This document shows, piece after piece, positions 39,696 through 48,369 of a stretch of DNA of 64,000 nucleotides. This DNA is from JANXLS01 sp035308565 (GTDB lineage: Bacteria > Planctomycetota > SZUA-567 > H5-PLA8). Both the position numbers and the translations under genes were made by a program. The notes beneath the pieces were generated by a model. The model worked only from the letters and a program-made list of their open reading frames with translations. It did not search any database and was not told where the DNA came from. The DNA is taken from NCBI GenBank assembly GCA_035308565.1, contig DATGGK010000056.1, positions 15,191 through 79,190 on the forward strand, written 5' to 3'. Each line of letters begins with the position of its first letter. Within the stretch, counting starts at the first letter, position 1.

Positions 39696-41666
39696 ATGAG
39701 ATTGCATTGGTTCCGCGAACACAAAATGATCGTCTATTGGATTCTGCTCCCAGGCGTGGGCATCGGTCTGCTCTTTTATGGCGTCTTTGGCCGCACCGGC
39801 AGCTTCTTCACCGAAACCGGCCCGTCGATTCAATACACGGTGGGCAACCGCAGCGTCGAACTCTCCCCGACGGAAGTGCTCTCGCGCCGCAGCATCTTGA
39901 ATGCGCTCTTCCCGTATGATCCCAACAGCCGCAACGACGAAAATCCCACCAGCGCCAATATCGGCAAGATCGCCGCCGAAGACGACACCGCGCGCAACTT
40001 GGGTTTCGAGATCGGCGACAAGGAACTCGACGAATTGGTCCGCAACGCAGCCATCCAAAAATGGAGGGAGCTGGACCGCATCCAGGAAACCAACCTCAAA
40101 TTGACGCCCGAAGTTTACGACAAACTGCTGAGCCAGATGAACCTGTCGAACGGCCAGTTCCGCACCGTCGTGCACGACCTCATGTTGCGCGAGAAATTCC
40201 GCAGGAATGTCGAGTCCGCGATCGTTGAGCCGGACTCCGCGCTGTTCGTCAAATACTGCGAGAAGAAAGAAAATGCCCGCTTCCGTTTCAAGACGCTGAA
40301 AAGCACTGATTTTCTCGCCAAGACCGCGGAACCGAAGGAAGACGAGATCAAGAAGTTCTACGACGACAAAGCCAACAAGTCGATTTACACGGAAATTTTC
40401 AAGACCGAACCGACGTTGTCCGTCGAAGGGTTTTTCTATAAGGAAGACGAGCAGAAATTCAAAGACGCGGACAGGCCGAGCGAGCAGCAGCTCAAAGACA
40501 CGTTTGAAAAATACAAGGTGGACAAGTGGAAAGACAAAACGCTCGAAAGCGTGAAGGCGGACGTGGAGAAGCAGTGGAAAGAAGATCAGATCAAGAATTA
40601 CTACGACATTCGCAAAATGGTTTACTGGGAAGACCCCGCGAAGAAGGGCACGTACAAGCCGTTCGACAGCGTGAAGGACGATGTTGAGAAGCAGTGGCAC
40701 ATTCAGAACCTTGAAGGGGTTAAATCAAAAGTTCAGTTCTATATGTCGCAAACCGAAAGGGATTTGGCGAAGGACATCGAAACGTTCAATAACAGCAAGT
40801 ATCCCCGAGTCGAATTCCACTGGTTTTCCGCGCGCTACATTCCCGGAAACATGGGCAAGGAGTTCGATATGGCCGCATGGGCCAAGGCGCACCACATGGA
40901 ATATTGGGTAACCGGCGCGCACACGCAGGACGAATTTAAAAAGGGAAAGAACGAGTTGAAAAGCGAAACGCCGGAAGCCGCGGAGCGCCTTTTCGATTAC
41001 GCCAGTCCGCCTCCCAACTTCCCGCCCTCGATGATCGAATCCTACAAGAAACACATGGATGACTTCACGTCTTTAAATTGGACCAATCCCGAAAAGCCAG
41101 AACTGGGCGGCATCATGGTCCGCAAAAAAGTCTACAACGAAGCGCGCGAAAAAACGCTCGACGAAGCCAAGCCCAAGATCGTCGAGCATCTCAAGACGCT
41201 CGAATCCGTGAATCTCGCCGAGGAAGCCGCGAAGAAATTGCGCGACGATTGGACCAAGGAGCCGCCGAAGCTCGACGATCTGGACGAAGTGACGTCGGAG
41301 AAGAAACCGTCGCACCCGATCGTTGCAAAATTCAAAGAGGATCCGAAAGCTGTCGGCGAATTGTTGGACGTGGCCAGCGGTCGGCCGGAACAGGACGACA
41401 AGAAGCCGGTCGAAATGGACAAGAGCGACATCGACCGCAAATGGTTTTACGTCGGCTGCGCCGTGGAACGCAAGCTTCCGACGGAGATGGGATTCAAGAG
41501 GGCAACGGACACGGACTTCAACAAGGACCAGGAGCGAGGCATGATGCGTTATTACGACATGCAATCGGCTATGTTCGCCCTGATCGACCCGATCCAGGTG
41601 CACCGCATCGGCGAAAACTCAACCGACCCGGACATCCGCACCGTCCTGCGCGATTCGCACGAATAA
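39696..41666 (+). CDS. SurA/PpiD-like membrane-anchored chaperone
   Basis: A 656-residue protein with one N-terminal membrane helix (MIVYWILLPGVGIGLLFYGV) and a long periplasmic part. The segment LGFEIGDKELDELVRNAAIQ ... GQFRTVVHDLMLREKFRRNV matches the SurA-N/PpiD chaperone helices. A parvulin-type prolyl isomerase core is not obvious in the middle region, so isomerase activity is uncertain. The middle contains an internal duplication (DKTLESVKADVEKQWKEDQI and KPFDSVKDDVEKQWHIQNLE). It probably assists folding of exported proteins. GAAAGG precedes the ATG; a longer frame starting in rnpB flanking sequence is less likely. Confidence 0.75.
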   Translation: MRLHWFREHKMIVYWILLPGVGIGLLFYGVFGRTGSFFTETGPSIQYTVGNRSVELSPTEVLSRRSILNALFPYDPNSRNDENPTSANIGKIAAEDDTARNLGFEIGDKELDELVRNAAIQKWRELDRIQETNLKLTPEVYDKLLSQMNLSNGQFRTVVHDLMLREKFRRNVESAIVEPDSALFVKYCEKKENARFRFKTLKSTDFLAKTAEPKEDEIKKFYDDKANKSIYTEIFKTEPTLSVEGFFYKEDEQKFKDADRPSEQQLKDTFEKYKVDKWKDKTLESVKADVEKQWKEDQIKNYYDIRKMVYWEDPAKKGTYKPFDSVKDDVEKQWHIQNLEGVKSKVQFYMSQTERDLAKDIETFNNSKYPRVEFHWFSARYIPGNMGKEFDMAAWAKAHHMEYWVTGAHTQDEFKKGKNELKSETPEAAERLFDYASPPPNFPPSMIESYKKHMDDFTSLNWTNPEKPELGGIMVRKKVYNEAREKTLDEAKPKIVEHLKTLESVNLAEEAAKKLRDDWTKEPPKLDDLDEVTSEKKPSHPIVAKFKEDPKAVGELLDVASGRPEQDDKKPVEMDKSDIDRKWFYVGCAVERKLPTEMGFKRATDTDFNKDQERGMMRYYDMQSAMFALIDPIQVHRIGENSTDPDIRTVLRDSHE

Positions 41667-41719
41667 CGGCAGGAGATAGGAGTTTGAAACGAAGCCTTCT
41701 CCTGACTCCTATCTCCTAT

Positions 41720-42238
41720 CTACTGCCTTCCGTTGAAGTGTTTCAAAAAATGTTCGTAGATCGGCGCGGGCAGATAGTCCTTCACCACCCGCTCCCATCC
41801 GCGCGGGCCGACCAGGCCTTTGACGAAGCTTGATGACACTTCGCTGATCTCGCGCGGCGGGATCAAAAACACGGTCACCACGCGCGGATTCATGTCCTGA
41901 TTGATGTGGCGCATCGAGCGCTCGTATTCGTAATCGTTGGGGTTGCGGATGCCGCGCAGAATGTAATCGGCTTCGATCGTGTTGGCGTAATCGACCAGAA
42001 ACATGTTTTCGAAACTGTCCAGCCGCACGTTGCCGATGCCTTCCAGCGATTTGCGCAGAAATTCAGTGCGGTCGTTGAGCGAAAACGAATAGTGCTTGCC
42101 CGGATTGATGCCGATGGCCACGACCAGTTCGTCGAAGAGCCGCGCGCCTTCGCGGATCATGTGCATGTGCCCGTTGGTGACCGGATCGAACGACCCGGCA
42201 TACACGGCGCGGCGTATTCGCTTGGATGTGTCGGGCAT
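41720..42238 (-). CDS. coaD: Phosphopantetheine adenylyltransferase
   Basis: A 172-residue enzyme joining ATP and 4'-phosphopantetheine to dephospho-CoA in coenzyme A synthesis. AVYAGSFDPVTNGHMHMIRE is the nucleotidyltransferase signature with the (H/T)xGH-type motif, ILRGIRNPNDYEYE is conserved, and EISEVSSSFVKGLV is the ISSTxVR-type motif. An AAGGGA ribosome site precedes the chosen ATG. The in-frame extension upstream is translated repeat (YRLKAGLRTRRD) and is rejected. The gene is flanked by repeats on both sides (41671-41722 and 42268-42360). Confidence 0.95.
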   Translation of the reverse strand: MPDTSKRIRRAVYAGSFDPVTNGHMHMIREGARLFDELVVAIGINPGKHYSFSLNDRTEFLRKSLEGIGNVRLDSFENMFLVDYANTIEADYILRGIRNPNDYEYERSMRHINQDMNPRVVTVFLIPPREISEVSSSFVKGLVGPRGWERVVKDYLPAPIYEHFLKHFNGRQ

Positions 42239-42267
42239 GATGATCCCTTGTTCGGTGTCCCGCCTTG

Positions 42268-42360
42268 TTCGTAGTCCCGCCTTTAGGCGGTAGAGCGTTG
42301 ATTGCACGGCGCGCGTCGAGAAATCAAACGCCATTCCGCCTAAAGGCGGGACTACAAACG
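42268..42360. repeat. Paired inverted copies of the GGCGGGACTAC repeat
   Basis: TTCGTAGTCCCGCCTTTAGG (from 42268) and CCGCCTAAAGGCGGGACTAC (42336-42355) are inverted copies 40-50 nt apart, each itself a hairpin. The whole is a MITE-like composite in the coaD-rpmB divergent gap. Confidence 0.75.
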
Positions 42361-42474
42361 ATCATAATTCAAGCCGGTGGAATTGGGAAAGGCGAAAATT
42401 CAGCGAAAATTGAATTGAACTTAGGCCCCTCGCGTGATAAATACTTTCTCCCCGAAAAATAAAGGGGCAAAGTT

Positions 42475-42562
42475 TTGAGCGGCGGCTTCCAAGCCGCCGT
42501 AGATTTTAGGAGCGGCGGCACTCCTGCCGCCGAAGAAGGGCGGCAAGAGTGCCGCCCCTCCC
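42475..42562. repeat. GGCGGC hairpin cluster in the rpmB leader
   Basis: Three consecutive palindromic units (GAGCGGCGGCTTCCAAGCCG, GGCGGCACTCCTGCCGCC, GGGCGGCAAGAGTGCCGCCC) precede the rpmB ribosome site (GAAAGGAAG) by fewer than 20 nt. This could be a dispersed repeat or a structured leader. The pattern at other genome sites would decide. Confidence 0.65.
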
Positions 42563-42579
42563 TTGAAAGGAAGTCACAC

Positions 42580-42855
42580 ATGTCAAGCACTTGCGCACTC
42601 ACCGGCAAGAAGCCGTCCCCCGGCCGCTCCTACGTCTATCGCGGCGTGGCCAAATGGAAAGGCGGCATCGGCCGCAAAGTCACCGGCAAAACCAAACGCT
42701 GGTTCAAGCCGAACTTGCAGAAGGTCAAAGTGATCGAACCCAACGGCCACGTGCACCGCATCTGGGTCAGCACCAAAGCGCTCAAAAGCGGCCTGGTGAC
42801 CAAGGCGCCGAAGCAAAAACTCGTCGCCGCCATTCGAGCTGAAAAGAAGAAGTAG
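42580..42855 (+). CDS. rpmB: Large-subunit ribosomal protein bL28
   Basis: A 91-residue basic protein of the 50S subunit. It begins MSSTCALTGKKPSPGRSYVY; the family start is 'CxxTGKxPxxG'. It continues GIGRKVTGKTKRWFKPNLQK and IWVSTKALKSGLV. AAAGGAAG precedes the ATG. A longer in-frame reading upstream is translated repeat. The gene is preceded by a cluster of strong hairpins and followed by a dispersed repeat and a terminator, so it is probably transcribed alone. Confidence 0.95.
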   Translation: MSSTCALTGKKPSPGRSYVYRGVAKWKGGIGRKVTGKTKRWFKPNLQKVKVIEPNGHVHRIWVSTKALKSGLVTKAPKQKLVAAIRAEKKK

Positions 42856-42864
42856 CCAAATTAC

Positions 42865-42888
42865 GAGCCGCGACCGCAAGGGAGCGGC
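42865..42888. repeat. CGACCGCAAGGGAGCGG repeat after rpmB
   Basis: Differs at one of 24 positions from the in-frame copy at 15571-15594. It lies 10 nt past the rpmB stop codon. Confidence 0.85.
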
Positions 42889-42936
42889 CTTCGCGGCACA
42901 AAGTCATTTGCGGACATCGGCGGCATTGGATTTAAT

Positions 42937-42970
42937 AGGGTTTGGGCATCGGCCCAAGCCCTTCTTTTTT
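42937..42970 (+). terminator. Rho-independent terminator after rpmB
   Basis: AGGGTTTGGGC pairs with GCCCAAGCCCT around a four-base loop, followed by TCTTTTTT. It lies directly before the start of the next gene. Confidence 0.85.
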
Positions 42971-42987
42971 AGGTGGTAGCCACGACC

Positions 42988-44922
42988 GTGAACGACGCGA
43001 CCGAATTCACAACGACGCTGTATGACGAAAACTTGAGCGGCTGGACGCCGGGCGCGCGCGACGGCGAAATGTCAATCATTACCCGCGGCCTCGGGCACTA
43101 TATCGAAGTACGAGCAAAGACCATCGAATGCGGTCCATGGGTCGACAGCAAGTTCCCCACCAAGTTGCAGAATTACAGGTTCCGTGCGGTTGTCACGCCC
43201 GTCTCATTCGAAAATGCCGGCCCGCGAGGCGGCTTTTGCGGAATTATCGCACGCTATCGGGACGACGAAAACTATATCGCGCTGGTCATTGACCGATCAT
43301 TTCATATGAAGCTGCTGCGCTGCAACGGTGGGCAATATGAATTGCTCGCAGCTGCGCCGTTGGAATTTTGTCTCGGGCAATCGCTCACCCTCACGCTCAG
43401 CGTGAAGGGCAACAAGGCCGTTGGCACGGCAGGGCCTTACGCGGGCGCGACCACGATTGAGGCGCTTGTTCCAGAAATTCCGAACATTCTCGATCGCCAC
43501 AACCATGCGGGCTTTGTCTGCGCGGGCCACGCTCGTTTCGGGCCGCACACGCTGGAATGCAGCGCCGAGGACGCAGCGTGCGAAAAGGAGCGGCAAGCTG
43601 CTTGGCGGCTTACACTATCAACCCCCGGTTTTCCAACGATGGAAATCGAGCGCACCGTCCCGCTGAAAGGACTCGTCACCGGCCGCAACATCCAATTCGC
43701 CGATATCAATGGCGACGGCAAGCTTGAATTTATCGTGGCGCAAAGTTCAAAACGAATTGCCGCATCGCTGAGTTTGACGCGACTGACGTGCCTCACGGCT
43801 TTTGACTTGGACGGTAACATTTTGTGGCAGGCCGGCGTGCCAGATCCGGAAAGCAGCGCGGAGGAAGAAGTCGAGCTTTCTTTCGCTGGTCCTTTGCCGT
43901 TTCGCATCCACGATTTGTTCGGCGACGGGCATCCCGTCGTCGTCTGCGTCTTTGGTTACGATCTGCAAATTCGAGATGCGAAATCAGGCAAAACAATACT
44001 CAGCGGCGAAACGCCCGGCACGCTGCCGGTCAGCGATGAATTCAAAGCCGCGACATCGAATTTCGGCGCGCCGTGGGGCGATGAAACCCTCAACATGAAC
44101 GTCGCGTCGATTCATTTTTGCGACACACAGGGCACAGGCGCAAAGAAAGAAATTCTGATTAAGGACGACTATCACAACCTCGCCGTGCTCGACACGCTTA
44201 GCGAGCCGATTCTTCACCCCATCTTTCGCCACCGCGGAAACGTCGGCGGCGTCCCCTGGATTGGCGATCTCGATGGCGATGGCAAAGACGAGATTTTTTG
44301 CGGCTATTCGTTGTTGGACGACGACGGCACGAGGCTCGCGACTCTCGCGCTCGGCGGATCTGCCCGCTCAGTCCACGTACAGAATCTCAATTCAACGGAC
44401 GGTTATCCGGCGCGTGTGTTGATCTGTGCGGGAGACGAAGGCTTGATCGCGCTTGATCTGCAAGTCCTGATGTCCGGTGGTTATTCCGGCAACGTGCCGC
44501 GCGCGGCGCGATTCCGGATTTGCGCCGATGTGCTGCATGTCGGAAAGTTCAGACCGAATCTACAGAGCGACGAAATTATAGTCTCACAATTACCGGCCAG
44601 CGGCACCGGACGGAACGGACGAGTTTCTCTGTTCACCTGGCAATTGGAAGAGATTCTCGCCGATTATTTGACCGCCGATAACGGACCGGGAGTTCCCGTA
44701 CGCTGGACGTCCGAAAATCGCGCCTATCTTTTTTTTGGTGGCTGCGGCTGTGGCTTGGTTGATGGACTGAGCAAACTTTTGGACATTAGCCCACATCTCT
44801 ACCGAAATTATGGGGTCGTGCCCGGCTATTGTTGCGACGGCCGCGATGCGGTTTATGCGGTGTATGAAGGCAATTTGGAAATTTGTGTGCCATCGGACGC
44901 CCTCGCTCCCACCAAATCGTGA
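42988..44922 (+). CDS. FG-GAP/VCBS-like beta-propeller protein
   Basis: A protein of about 644 residues. The GTG at 42988 has AGGTGG 10 nt upstream; a GTG five codons earlier overlaps that site and is less likely. Residues 1-200 look like a concanavalin-type beta sandwich (GFCGIIARYRDDENYIALVI). From residue about 225 come propeller-like repeats with calcium loops: IQFADINGDGKLEFIVAQSS and IGDLDGDGKDEIFCGYSLLD. Related proteins in planctomycetes and Bacteroidetes include rhamnogalacturonan-lyase-like enzymes, but no catalytic site is assignable. No signal peptide is evident. A 6-nt gap to ruvA suggests co-transcription. Confidence 0.65.
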   Translation: MNDATEFTTTLYDENLSGWTPGARDGEMSIITRGLGHYIEVRAKTIECGPWVDSKFPTKLQNYRFRAVVTPVSFENAGPRGGFCGIIARYRDDENYIALVIDRSFHMKLLRCNGGQYELLAAAPLEFCLGQSLTLTLSVKGNKAVGTAGPYAGATTIEALVPEIPNILDRHNHAGFVCAGHARFGPHTLECSAEDAACEKERQAAWRLTLSTPGFPTMEIERTVPLKGLVTGRNIQFADINGDGKLEFIVAQSSKRIAASLSLTRLTCLTAFDLDGNILWQAGVPDPESSAEEEVELSFAGPLPFRIHDLFGDGHPVVVCVFGYDLQIRDAKSGKTILSGETPGTLPVSDEFKAATSNFGAPWGDETLNMNVASIHFCDTQGTGAKKEILIKDDYHNLAVLDTLSEPILHPIFRHRGNVGGVPWIGDLDGDGKDEIFCGYSLLDDDGTRLATLALGGSARSVHVQNLNSTDGYPARVLICAGDEGLIALDLQVLMSGGYSGNVPRAARFRICADVLHVGKFRPNLQSDEIIVSQLPASGTGRNGRVSLFTWQLEEILADYLTADNGPGVPVRWTSENRAYLFFGGCGCGLVDGLSKLLDISPHLYRNYGVVPGYCCDGRDAVYAVYEGNLEICVPSDALAPTKS

Positions 44923-44928
44923 GACTGC

Positions 44929-45573
44929 ATGTACAACCACATCACCGGCACCCTCGACACCAAATCCCCGACTGAAGCCGTGGTCGATGCCAATGGCGTC
45001 GGCTACGTCCTGCGCATTCCACTCTCCACCGCCACGGCCCTGCCCGATCCGGGCACGCGCGTGAAATTGTTTGCGCATCTGCACGTCACCGACGACGCGC
45101 ACACGCTCTTTGGCTTCGCGACGGAACTGGAGCGCGAGTTTTTTCTGCAACTGATGACCGTGAGCGGCGTGGGGCCGAAGATGGCGCTGACGGTGCTCAG
45201 CGGCGGGCGCGTGCAGGATATTCAGCAGGCGATTCGGCTCGGCGATTTCGCGAGCTTGAAGCGCATCAAAGGAGTGGGGGATGGGACGGCGAAAAAAATC
45301 GTGCTCGAGCTTGGCAAAATTCTCATTCACAAACCCGCGCCCGAAGCCGTCGCCGCTGCCTCAAGCGCCGCGTCCGCCACGCGCGACGCCGCCATCGCGC
45401 CCGGATTGGATTCCGACGCCGACCTGGCGATGAAAGCTGTGATGCAGTTGCAGCAAGTCGCGCCCGATGTTGCGCTCCAAGCCGTGCAGCGCGCATTTTC
45501 GGAACTCTCCGCCACACACAAAGCGCGGCCTATTGTTCAGGAAGTAGTTCAGTTGGCGATGAAGTACACGTGA
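44929..45573 (+). CDS. ruvA: Holliday junction DNA helicase subunit RuvA
   Basis: A 214-residue protein that binds four-way junctions and loads the RuvB motor. The N-terminal OB fold (MYNHITGTLDTKSPTEAVVD) is followed by two helix-hairpin-helix motifs (LMTVSGVGPKMALTVLSGG and LKRIKGVGDGTAKKIVLELG). A flexible Ala-rich linker (AAASSAASATRDAA) leads to the C-terminal domain that contacts RuvB (DADLAMKAVMQL...). Length and order are standard. RuvB and RuvC are not in the window. It follows the propeller-protein gene by 6 nt. Confidence 0.97.
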   Translation: MYNHITGTLDTKSPTEAVVDANGVGYVLRIPLSTATALPDPGTRVKLFAHLHVTDDAHTLFGFATELEREFFLQLMTVSGVGPKMALTVLSGGRVQDIQQAIRLGDFASLKRIKGVGDGTAKKIVLELGKILIHKPAPEAVAAASSAASATRDAAIAPGLDSDADLAMKAVMQLQQVAPDVALQAVQRAFSELSATHKARPIVQEVVQLAMKYT

Positions 45574-45584
45574 GGAGAAATGTA

Positions 45585-45642
45585 GAACGGAGCTCCGCTC
45601 CGTTCCGCTTTGCGCCGTGAACGGAGCAGGAGCTCCGTTCCA
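45585..45642. repeat. GGAGCTCCG palindromic repeat pair between ruvA and galT
   Basis: GAACGGAGCTCCGCTCCGTT and GAACGGAGCAGGAGCTCCGT form two interlocking hairpins 12 nt past the ruvA stop. The 152-nt gap holds no other feature apart from a galT ribosome site at its end. Confidence 0.7.
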
Positions 45643-45725
45643 CAAGAACGCTTGAATAAATTCGCCGCTGCCTTTAACCTCCTTCGAATCTTGAAGTTCT
45701 TGCAAAAACAGGAGTGTGCCCCGGC

Positions 45726-46730
45726 GTGATACCTTCGGAGTTGCGCAAAGATCCTTTGTCGTCTCGCTGGGTGATCATTGCCGCCGAGCGCGCGAAGCGG
45801 CCCACCGATTTCGACACCGATTCGATCGGCGATCCGCCCGTCTTCGATCCGTTCTCGCCCGGCAATGAAGACAAAACACCGCCGGAAATTGCCTCGTATC
45901 GCAAGAGCGGCACGCTGCCCAACAAAGCCGGCTGGCGCGTGCGCGTGGTGCCGAACAAATACCCGGCGCTGCAAATCGAAGGCGGACTCAACAAGCGCGG
46001 CGAAGGCATTTACGACCGGATGCAGGGTGTCGGCGCGCACGAGGTCATCATCGACACACCGGAATGCGCGCCGAGCTTTACGGGTTCGACTGATGAGCAC
46101 GTCCAGGAGGTGCTGTGGATGTACCGCGACCGGCTCGTGGATTTGAGCCGCGACAAGCGCCTTAAATATGGCATGCTTTTCAAAAATGTCGGACGCGCGG
46201 CGGGCGCGACCGTGTACCACTCGCACAGCCAGTTGATCGTGATGCCGATCGTGCCGGATTTGATCGAAGAGAAACTCGCCGCGTGCAAAAAGTTCTTCGA
46301 TTACCGCGGGCGCTGTTTGCTCTGCGACATCGCGCTGCAGGAACTCGAACAGAAGAGCCGCCTGATCGTCGATTCCGGCCAGTTTATCGCCTTCGCGCCT
46401 TATGCCGCGCGCACGCCGTTCGAAACGTGCATCGTGCCGAAGAATCACGCGTCGCATTTCGAATCGATTAATCAGCCGCTGTGCGAGGAACTCGCGTACA
46501 TTTTGAAGCGGACGATGGCGAAGATTGAAAAGGGATTGAAGAACGTAGCGTACAATTACATGTTTTTCACGGCGCCGTTTCACGCCGGCGAGCAGCCGCA
46601 TTTTCATTGGCACATCGAGCTTGTGCCGCGGCTGACGCGGCAGGCCGGATTCGAATGGGGCACGGGCTTCCATATAAATCCGGTCCCGCCGGAAGACGCG
46701 GCGGAGTTTTTGCGAAGTGTAAAGATTTGA
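45726..46730 (+). CDS. galT: Galactose-1-phosphate uridylyltransferase
   Basis: A 334-residue HIT-superfamily enzyme exchanging UMP between UDP-glucose and galactose 1-phosphate (Leloir pathway), or a relative acting on another sugar phosphate. The opening IPSELRKDPLSSRWVIIAAE and VVPNKYPALQ are typical. The active site is VYHSHSQLIVMP (HxHxQ, where the usual HPHGQ has Ser replacing Pro and Gly). The second half carries HFHWHIELVPRLT. Cysteines CLLCDI could bind zinc. The start is a GTG 11 nt after AGGAG; a GTG four codons earlier overlaps the ribosome site. It stands 64 nt before glgA, so a role in the storage-sugar cluster is likely. Confidence 0.9.
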   Translation: MIPSELRKDPLSSRWVIIAAERAKRPTDFDTDSIGDPPVFDPFSPGNEDKTPPEIASYRKSGTLPNKAGWRVRVVPNKYPALQIEGGLNKRGEGIYDRMQGVGAHEVIIDTPECAPSFTGSTDEHVQEVLWMYRDRLVDLSRDKRLKYGMLFKNVGRAAGATVYHSHSQLIVMPIVPDLIEEKLAACKKFFDYRGRCLLCDIALQELEQKSRLIVDSGQFIAFAPYAARTPFETCIVPKNHASHFESINQPLCEELAYILKRTMAKIEKGLKNVAYNYMFFTAPFHAGEQPHFHWHIELVPRLTRQAGFEWGTGFHINPVPPEDAAEFLRSVKI

Positions 46731-46794
46731 GTCGAATGTCGAAAAAGTCGAAATAGTCAAGGCTTGAAGATTCGAATTTCTTGTGGGCAAACGA

Positions 46795-48276
46795 ATGAAT
46801 ATTGCTTACGTAAGCTCCGAAGTCGCTCCCTATTCGAAGTCCGGCGGCTTGGCCGATGTCTCCGGCGCGCTGCCGACGGAATTGGCGAAGCTTGGGCACA
46901 GCGTCAACGTCTTCACGCCTTATTACCGCGCCGCAAAAAAAGTCGATCCGCGCGCGCGCCAGGTCGCGCAGGGGCTTGTGCCTGTCGGCGAGGAAATGGT
47001 CGCGTGGACTTTGCACGCCGCGTCGGCGAACACCGGCGCGCGCGACAAGGCGCAAGTGTACTTCATCGGCTGCGATCAATATTTCGACCGAGAAGGCTTG
47101 TACGGCACATCGAAGGGCGATTACGAGGACAGTTGTCAGCGCTTCGTGCTGTTTTGCCGCGCGTGTCTGGCCGCGGTGCAATCGCTGGCGTGGAGCGTCG
47201 ATGTATGGCATTGCCACGACTGGCAGGCGGCGCTAATTCCGGTTTATCTGAAATTGTTGTTCTCGAAACACCCGCTGCTGTCGGGCGCGGCGAGCGTGTT
47301 CACAATTCACAACCTCGCGTATCAGGGCCTCTTCTGGCATTGGGGCTGGCCGGTGCTGAATCTGCCGTGGAAGCATTACAATTGGAAAGAGCTCGAATTT
47401 CACGGCAAGATGAATCTGCTCAAAGGCGCGCTGATTTATTCGGACATGCTGACGACGGTGTCGCCGACGTATGCGGAGGAAATTCAGACGGTTGAACACG
47501 GCTGCGGCTTGGAAGGCGTGCTAAAGGAGCGCGCCGCTGATCTCACCGGAATCGTCAACGGCATCGACGCTCACGATTGGAATCCAGCGACCGACACGCT
47601 GCTGCCGGCCGTGTACAACCCCGCGAATCTCGAAGGAAAAAGCGTCTGCAAAGCCGCCTTGCGCCGGCGGCTGAATTTGCCGGAAAACGATTCGGCGGTC
47701 GTCGGAATAATCGGGCGGCTTTTTGAACAGAAGGGCTTCGATCTCGTCGCGCAAAGCTTGGACGACATTTTGCGGCGCGATCTGCAGCTTGTGATTCTCG
47801 GCACGGGCCGCGAGGAATTTCACCGCCTGCTGCAAGAGTTCCAAACCACGCGCCCTGAAAAAGTCGCCGTCTCTTTTGCATTCGACAACGGACTGGCGCA
47901 TTTGATTGAAGCCGGCAGCGATATTTTCCTGATGCCCAGCCGCTACGAACCGTGCGGTCTGAATCAGCTCTATTCGCTCAAATACGGCACGCCTCCGGTC
48001 GTGCACCGCGTCGGCGGCCTGGCCGACACCGTCACCGACACCAACGACGACACACTCGCGCGCGGCAGCGCGACGGGTTTCCAATTCGAAAGCTACGGCG
48101 TGCGCGAGTTGCTCGAAGCGCTCGACCGCGCGCTGGTGTTGTGGAAAACCACGCCCGACACTTGGCGCAAAATTCAGCTCACCGGCATGGCGCAGGATTG
48201 GACATGGCCGGTCAGCGCGAAGAAATATGTGGAAGTGTTCAAAGGGGCGCTGAGGAAGATGAAGAGCAGTTTGTAA
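46795..48276 (+). CDS. glgA: Glycogen synthase (GT5)
   Basis: A 493-residue glycosyltransferase adding glucose from ADP-glucose to the growing alpha-1,4-glucan. The N-terminal MNIAYVSSEVAPYSKSGGLA contains the GT5 KxGGL motif. HCHDWQAALIPVYL and TIHNLAYQGLF are conserved. The C-terminal domain has GIIGRLFEQKGFDL and IFLMPSRYEPCGLNQLYSLK with the EPCGL nucleotide-binding motif. The length is normal. A GTG four codons upstream is possible. It forms a cluster with galT, the GH57 enzyme and glgC on the same strand. Confidence 0.97.
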   Translation: MNIAYVSSEVAPYSKSGGLADVSGALPTELAKLGHSVNVFTPYYRAAKKVDPRARQVAQGLVPVGEEMVAWTLHAASANTGARDKAQVYFIGCDQYFDREGLYGTSKGDYEDSCQRFVLFCRACLAAVQSLAWSVDVWHCHDWQAALIPVYLKLLFSKHPLLSGAASVFTIHNLAYQGLFWHWGWPVLNLPWKHYNWKELEFHGKMNLLKGALIYSDMLTTVSPTYAEEIQTVEHGCGLEGVLKERAADLTGIVNGIDAHDWNPATDTLLPAVYNPANLEGKSVCKAALRRRLNLPENDSAVVGIIGRLFEQKGFDLVAQSLDDILRRDLQLVILGTGREEFHRLLQEFQTTRPEKVAVSFAFDNGLAHLIEAGSDIFLMPSRYEPCGLNQLYSLKYGTPPVVHRVGGLADTVTDTNDDTLARGSATGFQFESYGVRELLEALDRALVLWKTTPDTWRKIQLTGMAQDWTWPVSAKKYVEVFKGALRKMKSSL

Positions 48277-48369
48277 AAATCGACCCGTATCAAAAAACTC
48301 TGAGCCTTTTGACGTTCTTTTCGCACTAAATTCCGTTAGAATTCCTTTATTCAACTCCGAGGACAAATC

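Noticed and set aside
45585..45642. rho-independent terminator for ruvA
   Set aside because: The palindromes are strong but no T-tract follows, so I list them as a repeat only.
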